Below, piece by piece: positions 19,911 through 34,098 of a stretch of DNA of 64,000 nt. Origin of the DNA: Branchiostoma belcheri (Eukaryota > Chordata > Leptocardii > Amphioxiformes > Branchiostomatidae); NCBI RefSeq assembly GCF_001625305.1, contig NW_017804453.1, positions 1,072,017 through 1,136,016 of the forward strand, written 5' to 3'. A program made the translations under genes and the position numbers. Each line of letters begins with the position of its first letter. The stretch's first letter is position 1. The notes under the pieces were generated by a model that saw only the letters and a list, made by a program, of their open reading frames with translations, did no database searches and was not told the DNA's origin.

Positions 19911-21813
19911 ACCCCCTACGTTTGAAAGTCTTCTCACTGAACGTTGCCCTGAGACCACATCCTGTGTCCGCCTGATGAAGCGAGTAATCACATCCTTCAA
20001 ACCTCCGCCACGGCGTACTTAATTCTCCGCTGCCCTATTGGCATTGTCAGCTGACATCCCCTCCTGTTATTGGGTTGTATGATGACTGTAATCAAATGAA
20101 AATGTGATTGGTACTTGTAGAACTAATGCGGTTTGTATCCCGCGCCCACTTGATTTTATTACGGTCCTGGCATGTCTGGCTCCGGGGCACCAGGGGGCAC
20201 TAAAATACCAAGGACATTACAAAGACGAGATAATTGTCTCTTAGCGGTGGTCTTTGCTACTGGATAGGCTCTTGGCAAAGTGAAGAGGTGTGATTGAGCA
20301 GATTTCAGAGGGCGCGCTAGAGGGTTCGCACTGTGTAAATGTGTGTGGGCTTCTCTCTCTAATAAATAGCGACGTATGTAATAAAGGGACGGGCAATGAA
20401 AAACAGACACTTCATATCATTGTCATCATCGATGGTGCTATAAAATGCGTTGAATTTGCCATGGTTATATGTGATCGTGCCTCTGTAAAGTGATGTACAA
20501 TTGACGGACAGTGCACACATTTTCCACGGATCTGAATTCTGTCAATGTTCCTTAAACCTCTACATTTTCCAATCATTCTTAATATCAGCAGGTATTGTCG
20601 GCCAAAATAATGGCGTCAGTCATAGAGATCGTTGTTTGTCTTAGTTTACATCAGAAGCCACTGTTTGAATATTGTCTTTGAGGTCTGTTTCGGTGCAGGA
20701 AGATTTGCTTATTTTCTTCTGAAACATGTTAACAACAACGTGTTTTTAGTATTTTTTTAAATCTTGCGACACGGTCTCAGTCGACTGATTTTGCTGTTGT
20801 CCAATCATACCAGAATCTTAATCAAATTTAATCATTTTGTGTGGGTATGAAGGCCCAGAACGTTAGATATACCTCAAAGTATTTATTTTTGTTGTTTTTT
20901 AAAATTTGATTAGTACAAGGTGATATTGTAAGGGTTGTATAACCTAAACCGCTTCAATACATACAGTGAAACCCCAAGAGACCATTAAAACACAGATACT
21001 ACGACTATTATACCATAAATCACTTAAATATTAGGGTCCGACTGAGGGTCGACAAAGGTCAAACATACATAGCATCCATCAAACATAGTACTTGTTTATA
21101 CCTTAAAAATCAACTTGTTTTTCTATTTCATAGATTTCCTTCAAACGCCTATATAAAGATATTTCAGGGTGTCCCACATTCCATGCATGTGCTTTATCGG
21201 GTTTTGATAGAAAACTTAGTATAGACTTAATTGAAGACCACGGGTAACTTTGTCAAATGTTCAGATGCAGGTACAGAGCCTCTGTCCTGGTACCTCTACC
21301 TGATCTACGTTTAGGTACCCGTCACTAATGTATATATTCTGTACAAATAAAGGCACGGGGTCATTTTGAGGGGCCGATGATGAATTCTCTACCCGTATGC
21401 CCTTTTCAATAACAGCGCCGGCAGGATTAGGGACTCGTCCTTCCCTACACACTCCATTATCTGCCGTAATTAAGATCAATGTTTTACCAGAGACCACATG
21501 TTGTCTCACATTTGCCCTTTCCGAGTCGTACGCTAATTGTGAGGTCCGGAATCCCTAATGAAAATCGACAATAAAGCGGAGAGGAGACAGGAAACATTTA
21601 ATACAGGGCAGCTAGTCATAATAATGGACTAGATCCGTCTGGAAGTAATTTGATAGAAGCGTTTATGGTATGTCCATGTGTATTAGCGTTCGAATTTAAC
21701 TTTTGGGTCATAAAATCTTTATAGCGAACAGGAGTATATATGTTACTCTTCTAATGCGCTGTTCTTGATTCATTTGTCAGTGGAAAGTTACAAGCAAGAC
21801 TCCCCCTCTGGAC
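19911..21813. other. no gene recognised
   Basis: No coding or RNA gene is recognised. Open frames at 20159-20493 and 21261-21509 are short and featureless. Confidence 0.3.
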
Positions 21814-21988
21814 GCGGTCACATTCGTCGTACGAGTTTGAAGCCGTAGAATTATCAGGCAGGCTGTGACTGAACCCACCGCCGAAAAATATCTAAGACAG
21901 TCTTTGCCGTAACAAGACAACTGAATTTCGCAGGACACATGGACGAATCGACTATCCTAAGGATGCCGTCGGTTTACTTATAGACCGG
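21814..21988 (+). mobile_element. CGGTCACAT inverted-repeat element (MITE-like), plus copy
   Basis: It starts CGGTCACATTCGTCGTACGA, continues GCCGTAGAATTATC, GGCAGGCTGTGACTGAACCC, ACCGCCGA, TCTAAGACAG, GCAGGACACATG and CTATCCTAAGGATG, and ends near GACCGG. Block order matches the other copies. The right inverted repeat is degraded. Confidence 0.7.
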
Positions 21989-24900
21989 TGGTCGGATTCA
22001 AGTTCAGTAACAGTTCTTAGGAACAGATGTTTCGGTCGATAGTATCACAAGATGCTACGTGCCAAGTATTCGACTTGCGACTAAACATTCATCACTTTGA
22101 AACCAGTTGTGAAGTGTGCAATACATGTAGTACTTTGTCACATTTATCCAAATTACAATATAGCTCAGTTATCCTATTTGGTGGTTATATGCTTGCTTTA
22201 TTTGCTTGTTTGGGTATTAGACACTTTTACTTGTGAATCTCAGTCAAAATTTCAGGGGATTTGACCAATCTATTGCTACATCAGAGATGAGTCCACAGTA
22301 CACACAAAATGATCTACAAAATAATCACGGCAAGCCTTCAGAAATACACTGATGGCTTGTGCAAGTATGGCATAGCCCATTTGTAGTGTACCAGCTAGAG
22401 CTATGACAGATTCAAATGTTCTCCTACAAACATTTTGCTTAAGTCTGTCCAGTGTCCCCTCTACTGAAACAAGAGATCCAGTTCTGCAGTTCAGCCAATG
22501 TACGAGAACGTCCCATCTGGTCAATTATCACTGTTTGTCTTTTGTATCGATCTGACAATTGCTTGCGTTACATACATGCCAAGATGCACAACAATAAATG
22601 TACAAAGCAATGAGCTTGTTCCATCAATAAATGTTATAATAATGCTTCTATAATAACGCGTTTGGCTTTTAGGCCCGCTCCTGTTGTGTCCTGTCAAATC
22701 TACGGTCCCGAGGAACCACTTTGTGAGAACAGCCCATCAACCATTTGTCTCTATTTGCCGTTATTGTATCGATCCCGGCCTGGTTCGCATGTGTCGCTGC
22801 GTTGTTCTTCCCGAACGAGACGGGTAATGGAGACGTGTGACGTACACGATGGGTATAGACAGGAGACATAGAGGAGCGAGAAACCCGCTCAATCTCTGTA
22901 AACCTTCATCTGGGAACTCTGGAGCTGAAGCCTGGCTTCTTTTGTCACGCTGCAGGCGTGAAAAGGAAGTCTATCGTGATGGACGCAGTGTATATCTTCT
23001 TCCATTGAATAGAATCGTGTTTTATCTCAATCTTACTAGACCCTTGGTCGATGATAGAAGTTCCACTGTAAGGATTGCAATCACATAAGTTTAAGAAGGG
23101 TTGAGTGTCGCATGTCACTACAGATAGACAAATTGGCAGTCGCCAGCTTGAATGAGTTGGTACCTGACGTCTAGTCTCCACTTTGGTGTTCTTTAGTTAC
23201 TTGCTTAACCTTCAGCGCACCAATTTAGCCGTTTGGCCATCGATTCTCTTGGTTATAAGGTTAGGCAGTAGGGAGAAGGTTAACTCTGTCGTTGCTTTTG
23301 TAATGATGTAGACGTAGCCTTCTTTCAAGTCCTCAAAAGCTGAACATTCTGGACGTAGGGTACATTGCATGTCGTTGCCTTGTATCGAGATGATAATGTG
23401 AGGACTGTGTTGTAAGGAATCCATTGTGTTATACTTATAGATAATCTTGATTAAATCATCAAATCAAATAGGTTGAAACCAACCGCCTATTTTGACTTCT
23501 ACGTTAGTCAGTTTGTCGATACATTTCTATAGCAGCGTTTTGACATAAACTCCTTCTTACATCTATCCACCAAAAACCTGATCAAATATTGTCAGCCATT
23601 AATAATCCCTATTTAGTGAACCGTAGTAAATTGTCGTTTTCATTCCATACCTCCTTTTTTATACATTAAAACAACCAACTGTGTTTTATCCCAGTACAAA
23701 CTATGAGGGTGCTGATTTTTTAAACTTATGATTTTGATAACTTATCACTTAGGAAGAGAGGGTAAGGTCGATCGTTGAAGGAAAATATGGTTTTAATCTA
23801 TTTTAGACAATATTCCTCTCTTTCTCACTATTGCACTATTGTATAGTCATTGAATATAATGTTGACATCCTTACTGTCAACATCTCTAAACCATTTCTTA
23901 TGTCGCCTTAAAACATGAGAAGCTCGAGTTTAAATCCCGCATCCTTCCGTCTTACCCAGCACAGGACACACACTGACACACAAACCTGTGAGTTTGGCCT
24001 TCTTCATATAAATGCTATGTTGTTTAGAGGCTAGCTTCATTATGAAGCTTGCAGATCGATCACGAACAAGGACCGGTATCCTCTTCAAAATTAGTCCTGA
24101 CGTGTGTTATTGTAATGAAGAAGAATGATAGGTGGCACGGGTATCGACATAACACATATACAGGGCGACTGGTGACGCATAGCCTGCGTTCACTTCGTCT
24201 CGTCGTTTAGGGATGCTATTTGTCTCAGACACGGGCTATTGAACTTTCAAAAGCTTTTATCATTTGCATACTAAATCAATGAGTATATGATAATCATATT
24301 TAATTCTTATTAGTACATGGCATCGAAGAGAGCCAATACAAGGCAAGGCTAAATCATAAGACTAACCGTCATTTGGTCATGGTTACTGACCTTGTTACTA
24401 GAATTGTCTTTTGGTCTTTTGATTTAGTCCAATATATATACTCTAGTACCATTTTTATCCTCTTCAAGTTATCTGTCCTTTTAATATCCGACATGCACTA
24501 ATATTTCAACACGATTTTAACTAATGGAATCAGTCGCAGTATTTCACTGCGTATCTGAAATGTCTCTCCATACATATATGACATACATAACTTGTAGCCT
24601 ATTTACCTGCTTTATCCATGATAATATGCTTGCTTCGACTAGCGTGTTACCGAGGAAAATGCATTGGGCGTGCAATTGTGTCTTCACATTCTGCAGTTTT
24701 ACACTAGTATTGATTATGGGTCCGGACACATCGGATTTGGCTCCACACTGGCTGTTACTGTCCTTAGTGCTGAAGTAGTGGTGACTTCATGCAACCTATG
24801 TTCTGTTAGATATGTTACATTTCAGCTCTATTGAACTAAAAAATTCAAATATATGACAAACGGAAAGTTCCTCCTCCAAGCCAAGGTTGGTTCACTCACA

Positions 24901-27900
24901 ACCTGCATTAAAATATCATAAGCCGAGAGAGAAATTAATAAACAAAAAGCACAAAAAAATACAATTTCTTAATTTTCAGGAAGTGCACCACCAATTTCTT
25001 CAACATGACTGCAAACTGAATTTATATTTCAAAGCAGATTTGGTTTTTGTCGCTAACGTATCGTTTTCCTCAAATGACTGCTTGTATTGTAATCATGATT
25101 GTGTATTTATTGAAGTTGTCCAGCGAAAAAGTTTACTACCGCCCACTTGTTTTGTTTTTCAAACACTTCACCTCGACTTAAAGTGACTTGAAAAATGCGT
25201 TCCTCCTTGAAGTACGGAAAAGCCAGTAACTATTAGCAACTCCCTCCTTGAACTCGTCACCATCTTGTCATATCCACTCCACTTTCAGGTCAGAAGACCA
25301 AGGACAGTTCCTACTTGAAAGGCCTAAAAGAACATTTTACTCTAAGCTGTTGACAACAACCTTTCCTCGCTATTATAGCTGGCTCGTTACTTGAGTGTCA
25401 GGCCACAGGATCGTCTGGCTGAGTGTTGGTGAAGTGACAGACGCCACTGCGGTGTAGTTCTCTCTGTCACCCGGCCGCGGGGTATGTACATCTGACTTGT
25501 GAAGTAGAAACAGTCCCATTAATACTGAACACTACTGGTCAATCATCATACTCTTAAGACAACGTCTTCCAGGGCTATAAAACACTGATGAAAACTTGTA
25601 CTTCAGTTGATGTAAACGCGACGGTATCATCTGTACGGTACTGGCCTTGGCACCAAATGGCAAAATATGATAGTTGCCTGTGCACTTAAACATTAAGAAT
25701 ACCATTACCCTAGCACTTGAGATTAACAAATCCACCCGATGGGAAACGGCAGAGTGATAGTAGTGCAAGCTGAACTGACATTCAGGCAAACTATATCAAA
25801 ATGTCATTCAGTATGCGGTTTTGGCGTTTATTCCTAAGTGCACAAGTTTTCCCCACAAAGAGCAGAACATTCCCATTGATATCAGTGTTGTCATTTTCCA
25901 CATTTAAAAGGCCTATAGACATCCAGACCTCTCACTACTTTGTGTCTCTCAGTTGATGATACAGTAATCGAACGATTGCCCGCGCTAGTTTTACCCTTTT
26001 ACACGGAGACTTGTAGATTAAGTGACAGATTTGGCATGACTTGTGATGTTGATTTTAACTTTATCTTTGACCGTTATTGTACATTGACCCTCTGTGTGGA
26101 ACACTTTCAACACAAAAGTACGCCCCTGGGCGGTCTTCCCTTCCGTGAGCAGAGTAACAGGCTGCCATGCGACTAGACCTTGCGGCATGGTAGCGTGAAC
26201 GTTACCAACACGGGCTTGTCGGGCTGAAAAGGTTTCGTCCCAGCCACAATTTGGAGGCGCCATCGCTGCCGTCTACTGATAGTCCACGGTGATAATGTCC
26301 CGCTGCAGAGTGTTGGGGCAGGAGAGTGTAAGTATCATCCTTGGGGGTCTACAGATATGACTTAAAAGGGATAGAGATGTTACCAAATCTGACGGACAAG
26401 TGTATGCCACAACGTTTTCAAAATATTTTCAAACTTGATAAACCGTTCTATATTTAATGCCTTAAATGTAATATCTTTTAAACTTGGTTATATGGACTGT
26501 TGTTATAATTCCATGCTCAAGTATTTTCATAATGATCAATACTTCGTGATTGATACATTATTAAACGAGGAAATCAAATAAGCTAAGGAAACGAAACTAC
26601 ATACTTGTTTAAAAAAATGTCACTTGCAAATGAAACCATTACGTCTACATACAACAACACTGATTGGCTGTTTCTCTTAATTATTAAGCGTACCTCATTT
26701 GCACCAGATTTTAAGGTATTTCTAGGTCACAGCTGGATATCGAGCGAATAAAACATAACGAATGAGCTGGAAGTTGTTTAAAAGGCAGGTTTGTGGTTGT
26801 GATAATTGAATGGGGGATCAGATAGAGAACATATAACGGGTGGGCACGCTAGAGCTTCGGTGGACATTAAACTACATTTCTACTAAGATCACAAAACTCA
26901 CTAATCATTAAAACGTGGAACTATTCAGTAGCCATTGCCCCCAAACAAGAAGTCAACGCTGCCTCAGTAATGTACGTAGGGGCATCAGATAGATATATAG
27001 ACCAGACATTACATTTTTTTACCCTTTCTTACGCTATCGTGTCTTTGTGTTCAATTGCCACTAGCTAGCCTTCAGGGATAAGTTTGCAAATAAAGTTTGG
27101 GTACTATAGGAACAGTTCTCATAATCAATCCAAGTTAATATATATTTTTACAATTCATGATTTTAACGACATGGCTGCTTTTTAACACCTTCCTATCACT
27201 TACATGAATGAAAACAATCACCATGTCATTGCTGTCTTTACAACACTATTTTATGACCATGAAATTTACCTTCGGCGGCGAGAAGTGCTGGCAATCATAA
27301 AAGTGATTTGATTTTATCTTCTATGGTAATATATATACGTTTCATCACTGAAAGTATGTTTTTTTGGTATACAGGATGTTGAATATCATTTATGCATGAA
27401 GAAAATGAATTGATAATGACAGTTTTATTTGCAAACTTATGTCCGAAAGCTAATTGCAAGGTAATACAGTATGTAAAGAAGTAACAAAATGTCTAGTCTG
27501 TTTATCTGATGTTCCTATGTACATCACTAAGGCGTTTGACTTCTTCTTTGGAGACAGTGGCTAATCATCCGGCATAGTCTCACGTCTTTAATGAGAATGG
27601 GTTTTGTGATTTTATTAGGGATGTGTTTCTAATTTTTGATTACACGTGTAGAAACTTGTCCGTTCTGGACTAGCATTCTGCTGCGTTCTTGACTTGCAGC
27701 TAGTCCGGCCCGTTTCTGGTGTGACACCAGACATTTTCTTGGCGGCCCCATCAGAAGTGAATCCCTTGTACGCTACTTGCCCTCTCCCACCCAGAAGTGA
27801 ATGGCGCTTGAAGTGATTTAGCGGTGCATCCCGCTCCACTTAGGCGCCAGTACAGTGCCACCGGGTCCCCTGCTAGACGGTAGCGGCTTGACACGGGGGT

Positions 27901-28000
27901 GACACCGCTCCCAACACCGCTGTCACGCCGTGTAACTCATTACTCCGGCATTATCCGGCCGAAGCAAGCGTGTAATGGTTTTCCTATCTCCCCATTACGA
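21989..28000. other. gene-poor DNA
   Basis: Apart from the possible Death-domain relic at 22276-22530, nothing coding is recognised. At about 23925 GAGTTTAAATCCCGC resembles a pol III B box and could mark an old SINE. Base composition is AT-rich throughout. Confidence 0.3.
22276..22530 (-). pseudogene. possible Death-domain-like exon or relic
   Basis: A minus-strand frame of about 82 codons begins Arg-Trp-Asp-Val-Leu-Val-His-Trp-Leu-Asn and continues Gly-x5-Glu-Gly-Thr-Leu-x2-Leu-Lys. This spacing resembles the last helices of a Death domain (hydrophobic-x2-Trp-Leu, Gly, Thr-x2-x-Leu, then Arg-Arg). Amphioxus genomes are known to be rich in Death-domain genes. No start codon or good splice acceptor fits, and no neighbouring exon was found. 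It may be a relic or a chance match. Confidence 0.22.
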
Positions 28001-31000
28001 CGGGGGCTTCAGTACTACCGGATTTAAGGTGCACTCAACGATCGCTCAAAACCCGACGTTGTCACTTCTGACAGCCGAAAGGCCTTATCGCCCCCGAGCA
28101 GCCTCGGAAGAGCCGCAGAAAAATTTGGAAACTTGGCAAAAAGTGATGACAACCGGGTAGAATTTACGTCCGGAGTTATGACAACCACACCAAACAAAGC
28201 GCGCTGAAATTTGTTAGACCCTTTCTAATCCGCCGGACCAGGCAATTTGTCCCGTCCCTCCCTATCTGGGCTTTCCTATCATTAGGGGATTAAGGATTTA
28301 TCATAGGAGGGAGAAGTTTTATGGTGAATGGATGGAAGTTGACCTGGCAAGGATTAACATGAGTTTCCTTCTAGATGGGACGACCGGGAGAGTCAGGGTC
28401 GTTTGGTCTACTGCGCTAAAAGCATGGATTTCTGAGAGGTGGGCCGGGACACAGTTAGTGCAGAATGCTAGAAAAGCTCATAAAACATTTCTAAAAAAAG
28501 ATATATGAAAACTTTATGAAACTCGTCGTCTTCCAACAGTATGTGAATTGGTCGAAATAAACATACACGTGTAGGAGTAGAATCGGAATGATATATGAAT
28601 GTCTTTTAAGACTACAAAGATACACATGACCAGCAATCGACATAAGGTGCAAAGTTACTATATATATGGTCTGCATGAAAAATTACTAAATAAAAGAGAT
28701 ATAACAACCAACCAACTACGAAGGATAGAAAGTGTGCACAAAGCAGCTAAATACCCAGTTACACGAATGCTCGGCTTATAAAGACTGTTTAAGGCATCTA
28801 CCTTATCTACTGTACTGTAACAAGCAGAATATCCAGCAAAAAGTGGCCCTTCAATAAACGGTACTAGTACTAGTAGACAGATACGAGAAGTAAAAGAAGG
28901 ACAGAATTGGAAATCATTTTGGCCAGTGGTTATATTGTGGAATCTTCCTGTTTCTATGTTTGATTTATGACTGCTGACTCTTGACTGTACCAAAGTTATC
29001 TATATCATAAAGGTATGTGCGTTGCAGCGCAAAGTAAAAGTCTGGCATGTTACGAATATCTACGAATAGAAAATACATTTGTCAAAATAACCATGACACG
29101 AATCTAATGTAACCCAGCAGAGCAAACTGGTTTATGTCATTCATGTCGATAGTAAACTTTTGTTAGGATCATTCTCACTCTCTCCCACCACCACAAGTCC
29201 GGCTACAGAGGACAGAGTTATCTATCAAAACATGTCATACAAAGTAATACCGCCAACCAGATTGAGGAAAGTGGAATTAATCCAAAATATCGTCTGTCTG
29301 GGGGGCAGGAAGGGCGTCGGAGGTGCTCCGAGGAGCACTCACAATCCGATGATCCCGCCCAATTTCCATTTTGATAGGCTGGGAGAAGTCAGAATTTCAT
29401 GATACCGCCAACATGGCCTCTTTCCGCAGATTGAACCAACTGAGACGCTTAAATCAAACCGTCGCTTCGGGTCATCGTGACGACGTCTGCGGGAGAACGA
29501 TCCAGACGTCACGGGCGAAATTCGGAGGGACACGGGATCAAATATGTCGCCTGACCCAAACCTAATCCATTTTCTGTCTACGGTTATTCTTTAGAGACGC
29601 CAGCTCTGGAAGGTCTAGACCGGCCATCTGTTCAGATTTACTTCTAGTGTAAAGTGTGAACGGAAAATGATTATGATTTCAAAATACCAACATGCTTATG
29701 GTAAGGGTAAAGGGGACAATATAATAGTGCAGTCGTAGATTTTTAACATCAGCTCCGAGAATGTCAATCACAATGCCCACCCTACTGACAGGCAGTCTTA
29801 ATACTGCTAATTGTACCAACACCATGAGAAGCACACACATACATCTCTACACAGTGGAATTTTTTTACCCAAACATTGTCAATTCATTTATATTACCTGC
29901 ATTAGATATTTGGTGTCTTTGGAGAGTTAGTTATTGAACTAGATTTAAGAGAGAAAACATTTTAGTCAATTTGTTTAAACGTTAGACACGAAGTGATGTA
30001 TCCACACGTATCCACCAGTCCAGTGCCTTAGGCCGGCGCCACTCTTCTTCTGTCTCGTCTGACCCCGTGATCTCCCGTGAGCCTCCTCTGCTTCCGGTGG
30101 TCTTCTCGCGTAATCTCGGGAGATCTGGTGATCGGCAGCAGCCTTAATCGAGTCTGAAGAAGACAAACTCATTGACTTCTTCTACGAAGAGTCGTGTGAC
30201 ACTTGACCTTTGCATTACAATGAGAGCTACTGTAAAAATCTACAATGTAGTCAAAATGCCTTCTTTCTTGTATTTTCTCCTAAGGCCACAGCAAGTAATC
30301 TTTATGGATGACATCAGCGCGCGCATTGATTTTGGAAAAAAAAGAAACAAGAAGTTTTGTTGCCCTCCGACTGTGGTCAACAAGCCGAAAAAGGGTTATA
30401 TGCCACAAACGCCTATCAGTTCTGTCTCAAAATGCCCTAAATGCCCATTTTCAAAGTTGTTTCAGTGACTTGAGGCAAAATTGCTCGCCTTTGATGGCAA
30501 GTGTTGACAGTCTAAGGTGTTCCATCGTATGTAGTACTCGTAGCTGCCCATGATGGTACGACAATCTCTTTTTTTACAATAATATTGTTCAAGTTAATGT
30601 ATACACATTTAGAAGGACAGGTAATACTGTTGAATGTAGGAATAAAACATGATATATCATGTTTTACCTCAATTGTTGTTACAAAGTTTATGATCTCAAA
30701 GTGTGGAAATGTAGAAATCTTGTTTTGTTTTTGCCCGCCTTGCTTTTTCGCCCTATCGCATTAGATTTGGAGCCTGTGGATGATGTCATCCCAAAAATTA
30801 CTTGCTGTGGCCTAATATGCCTTCCAAATGTAGGCAGAACGTTTTACATTGATTTGTTATTGTATGTCAAAAGGAAAAAAAAAACGTTTCAAGTCTTTTT
30901 ACAATAGGGGTTATTGCCTCCCTCGTTATTACTTCTACATCCTGTAATATTTACTGCCAGCTTATCAATACAATACTTATTTCTCTATTGCAAGCAGTTG

Positions 31001-33064
31001 TCATCCCATATAGTCTGCCCTGTATGGACGGTTTATCCGTCGGTACAATATAGGAAGTAGCGTCATAATATCAGTCTATATTGATAGAATATCAGCCAAA
31101 ATGGGACAATAGTGTACATGTCTAAAAGCTAGAAATTCCAAATTATTGTAGAAGCATATATTCGCACCCCACACTAAATAGCCTTGAGAGGTAGATTAGT
31201 CTCATAGTATGTAGCAGTAGCATTATATAGCAGTATCTGCCATACACTGTACCTTGTGTAGTTGTTGTGCGAAAAGTTTATCATCTTTACAGCAAATTAC
31301 TATTTTACAAAAGAACGAGTTTAGGAAGACCAGTATTAAAGCGTCTGTCTCAATATCCCCGCCACATTGGCAGTCTTACCTGGAGGACATGCCCGTAGCT
31401 TCTTCATTGCCTCTAAGGAGGAGTCCAGAGAATGGATGCCGTTAATCTTATAAACCATTTAATGCCTTGTGTAAGCTGATGAGGATAAAGATACCGGCTC
31501 CCACGTGGACCATTACCTAACGCCTGTTGAGCGTGATGTGCCAAATAAAAAGATGGATGGGTAACACACAGCGCCTTGGGTCCTGTGGTGAGTGGGGATG
31601 TAAAGGCGACTTATAACGTATCAAAGTCTTTCTGTTGTGTGTTAAAAGACTTATGTGATATGGTATTTGTAGAGAACAAATAAAAGTATGACTGTCATTG
31701 TTATATGGGAAGTACTAATGGTTTCGCGATAGCATTTGTGGACCAGACGTGCTCGAAACTAACTAGTTGTAGCAAGCCCTAAGTGGCTTATCCCCAGTGT
31801 CTTGCATTACGTTAACTGTGTCCTATCACTAGTCTGCGGTTACAAAATATCACAAACCCCCTTCCCATCAAACACGCACGCACGTATACAGAAGACAAAG
31901 TTTTGAGACTCAGTCTTGCATTGTGTCAGCCAACGGTGGTGGTTTTAAAAAAAGGGACATTTAATGAAGGGTTGGAAGCGAATGGTTGCCACGATTTAAA
32001 GACAGTATTTATTTTATTTTTGGTCCGCTGGTATGTCTTTGTGTCGAACTGGACTGCATTAAACACAGATACACCAATAAATTCCCGCCGCGAGCGTCGG
32101 GCTCTCATCCCAACATCAGGACCCGCGAGCGGGCACACAGACCGGCGTATCCACGGTAGATCTAACAGATTGCCAGTTCTCACTTAAGTGGTGACAAATC
32201 GATAAAAACTCTCGAGCTCTAGCCGTCCGGTTTGAATATTGATATCTCACCCATCGGGACTTTGTTTGACATATTGTCACTTTTTATAATGAAATACCAT
32301 GCGATAGATGTCATCGACCGGGTTTTGTTCGATGTACGCACCAAGTTTTCAAAACCAAAATTTAGCTAATGCTGAAAATTGTCATTCGTTTCAAACTTCT
32401 TTCAAAAAAGTCTTTTATGCTGAAATGTGTACTTTTTACTTGTTTTATGCCGTGAATGAGATCTATAACGCGGTTTATTTACAGTCACCTTTACGTCCAT
32501 GAACGGAGACACTAAAAGAAAGTTACACGTAGGTCAAAGGTCCCACAAAAGGTTATCTCAATTTCCTGCTATCCTTATGTCTGCATGTCTGTATCCTTAT
32601 GAGAGAGTCGCCGGTAGGAAAATGCATACAAACACAATAATCAGCGAGAAATTCACAATAACGAATAAACTAATATATATATATATATTTTAAAACAATA
32701 AACATATCACGGAGTTTTGAGATCTTCAATTTCTTGCTTCGTTTTGTCTTGTTTATCAACAACATGGCTGCCGGTCCCACCCCTCTCACCTCCAAGACGC
32801 TGTGGCCGTGACCCCACACAATAACACCGCTCTGCGCATGTCACGCCGTGAAATTGACACAGACGTATTCCCAGCTGGGGGTCACGTGGTCCAGCTGACA
32901 TAACCACCTGTATCCGTGACCTCTGACATCAGACAGTGGGTGGCATCACCATCAAAGCTTTCAACACCAATAATTTTCCAGCTCTTCATTTACCCGTTTA
33001 AATCTCATTGAAGCTGAATGAAAATGACTTTTACTATCCTCAAAAAGCAAAGCATATACAAAGT
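28001..33064. other. gene-poor DNA
   Basis: No gene is recognised. A short plus-strand frame near 28680-28780 (with QLRRIESVHKAAKY) vaguely resembles the tail of a LINE reverse transcriptase but is interrupted. An (AT)n tract lies at 32673-32688. GC-richer patches at 27.9-28.3 and 29.3-29.6 kb are unexplained. Confidence 0.3.
32673..32688. repeat. (AT)n microsatellite
   Basis: About eight AT units. Confidence 0.8.
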
Positions 33065-33385
33065 CTATTGCATGAAGGTTACATAGGAAAGATTTCCCAC
33101 CTTGTCAATATTTGAAATTTCTGAAGAAAGCAATTTGCCACTGCACTTGTCCCAAACATCGACGCAACTAGTGCTCCCAATACTACTCATAAACTTTCCC
33201 AACGACCTCATCTCCGTTTTACAAGCACACAGTTTATCAATATCATAGCTCTTGAACTCTTGCTCACAATCAGGCTGAAGTATTTGAATTTGAGTCCATA
33301 TCTCGGTATGTAGAGCACAAGGTCCCATGAAAGAGGTGTAAAAGTAACGTAAAACCACATCACAACAAAACATTGAGCTCTCCTT
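33065..33385 (-). CDS. possible terminal exon of a Cys-rich protein
   Basis: A minus-strand frame, open from at least 33412 to a TAG at 33065-33067, encodes about 107-115 residues with eight cysteines spaced like disulphide partners (FCCDV, GPCAL, PDCEQ, KLCACK, TSCVDVWDKCSGK), plus Tyr/Trp/Phe. The codons look protein-like rather than repeat-like. A polypyrimidine tract and CTAG acceptor at about 33388-33391 on the minus strand could start the exon. No family is recognised, no upstream exon was found and no close poly(A) signal is seen, so it may be chance. Confidence 0.22.
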   Translation of the reverse strand, partial: KESSMFCCDVVLRYFYTSFMGPCALHTEIWTQIQILQPDCEQEFKSYDIDKLCACKTEMRSLGKFMSSIGSTSCVDVWDKCSGKLLSSEISNIDKVGNLSYVTFMQ

Positions 33386-33414
33386 TCCGTATACTAGTAA
33401 TTGGAGTGGCACAT

Positions 33415-33435
33415 GGGGGGCGGGGAGGGGGGCGG
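33415..33435 (+). other. G-quadruplex-type G runs
   Basis: Runs of six, four, six and two Gs are separated by single bases, followed by further GG runs (GGCAAGTCGCC). The stretch meets the usual pattern of four or more G runs with short loops. Function is unknown. Confidence 0.6.
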
Positions 33436-34098
33436 CAAGTCGCCTCCGGTCACAACCCGGGGTCTGACGGCCAACCTCCTGCTTTTTGGCTCGGAAACAA
33501 AGACACCGGGAGGTGTTGTGGGATGGATGGGGGCACAGATCGCTTCTGACAGCTCTTTTGAAGTGTTCCTGGCAAAAAGCGACAAAACGTGGCTGGAACG
33601 ACGATGTGATTCATTTGTATATCTACTCCTCTTTGCATCTCCATAGGACATAGGACAAATGCACTTGATTCATGAACAAATATATCCATTTTGTATCTAA
33701 AAAAGAGCCATGTTTGAACGTTTCGACATATCCGACACCATATTGTACCTCTTGACACAGATTGGCCTGTAGTCATGGCAACGCATTGATGTAATTGAGT
33801 TTGCTACGCTTTGGCAAAGGAACGCCTGGCACTTTTGGCAATACTTGTGACACTCTAGTATTCTCCTTGTACTCAATCTTACGCGCCCCACAAAATCAAT
33901 TTGATAAACTTGTAGATAATCTGACTGATAAGTCCGCTTTCCTTTGATATCTCTGAAATTGATTCTACAGATACGTTATTAATTTTTTTCATTAATCCTA
34001 TTTCAATATTGAGATTTACCTCGTTTGTGGAAGGATTGCCATAACAGGTGACTATGGCTTTTTCAAGATGTCAACCCGGGGGACCAGACTGTACGGTT
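33436..34098. other. no gene recognised
   Basis: Open frames on both strands at 33401-33776 overlap each other and lack domain features. Nothing else is seen. Confidence 0.3.

Noticed and set aside
28599..28781. Possible LINE reverse-transcriptase tail (QLRRIESVHKAAKY)
   Set aside because: Only a loose resemblance to the LQRIQN-type motif; no upstream RT blocks and stops follow at once.
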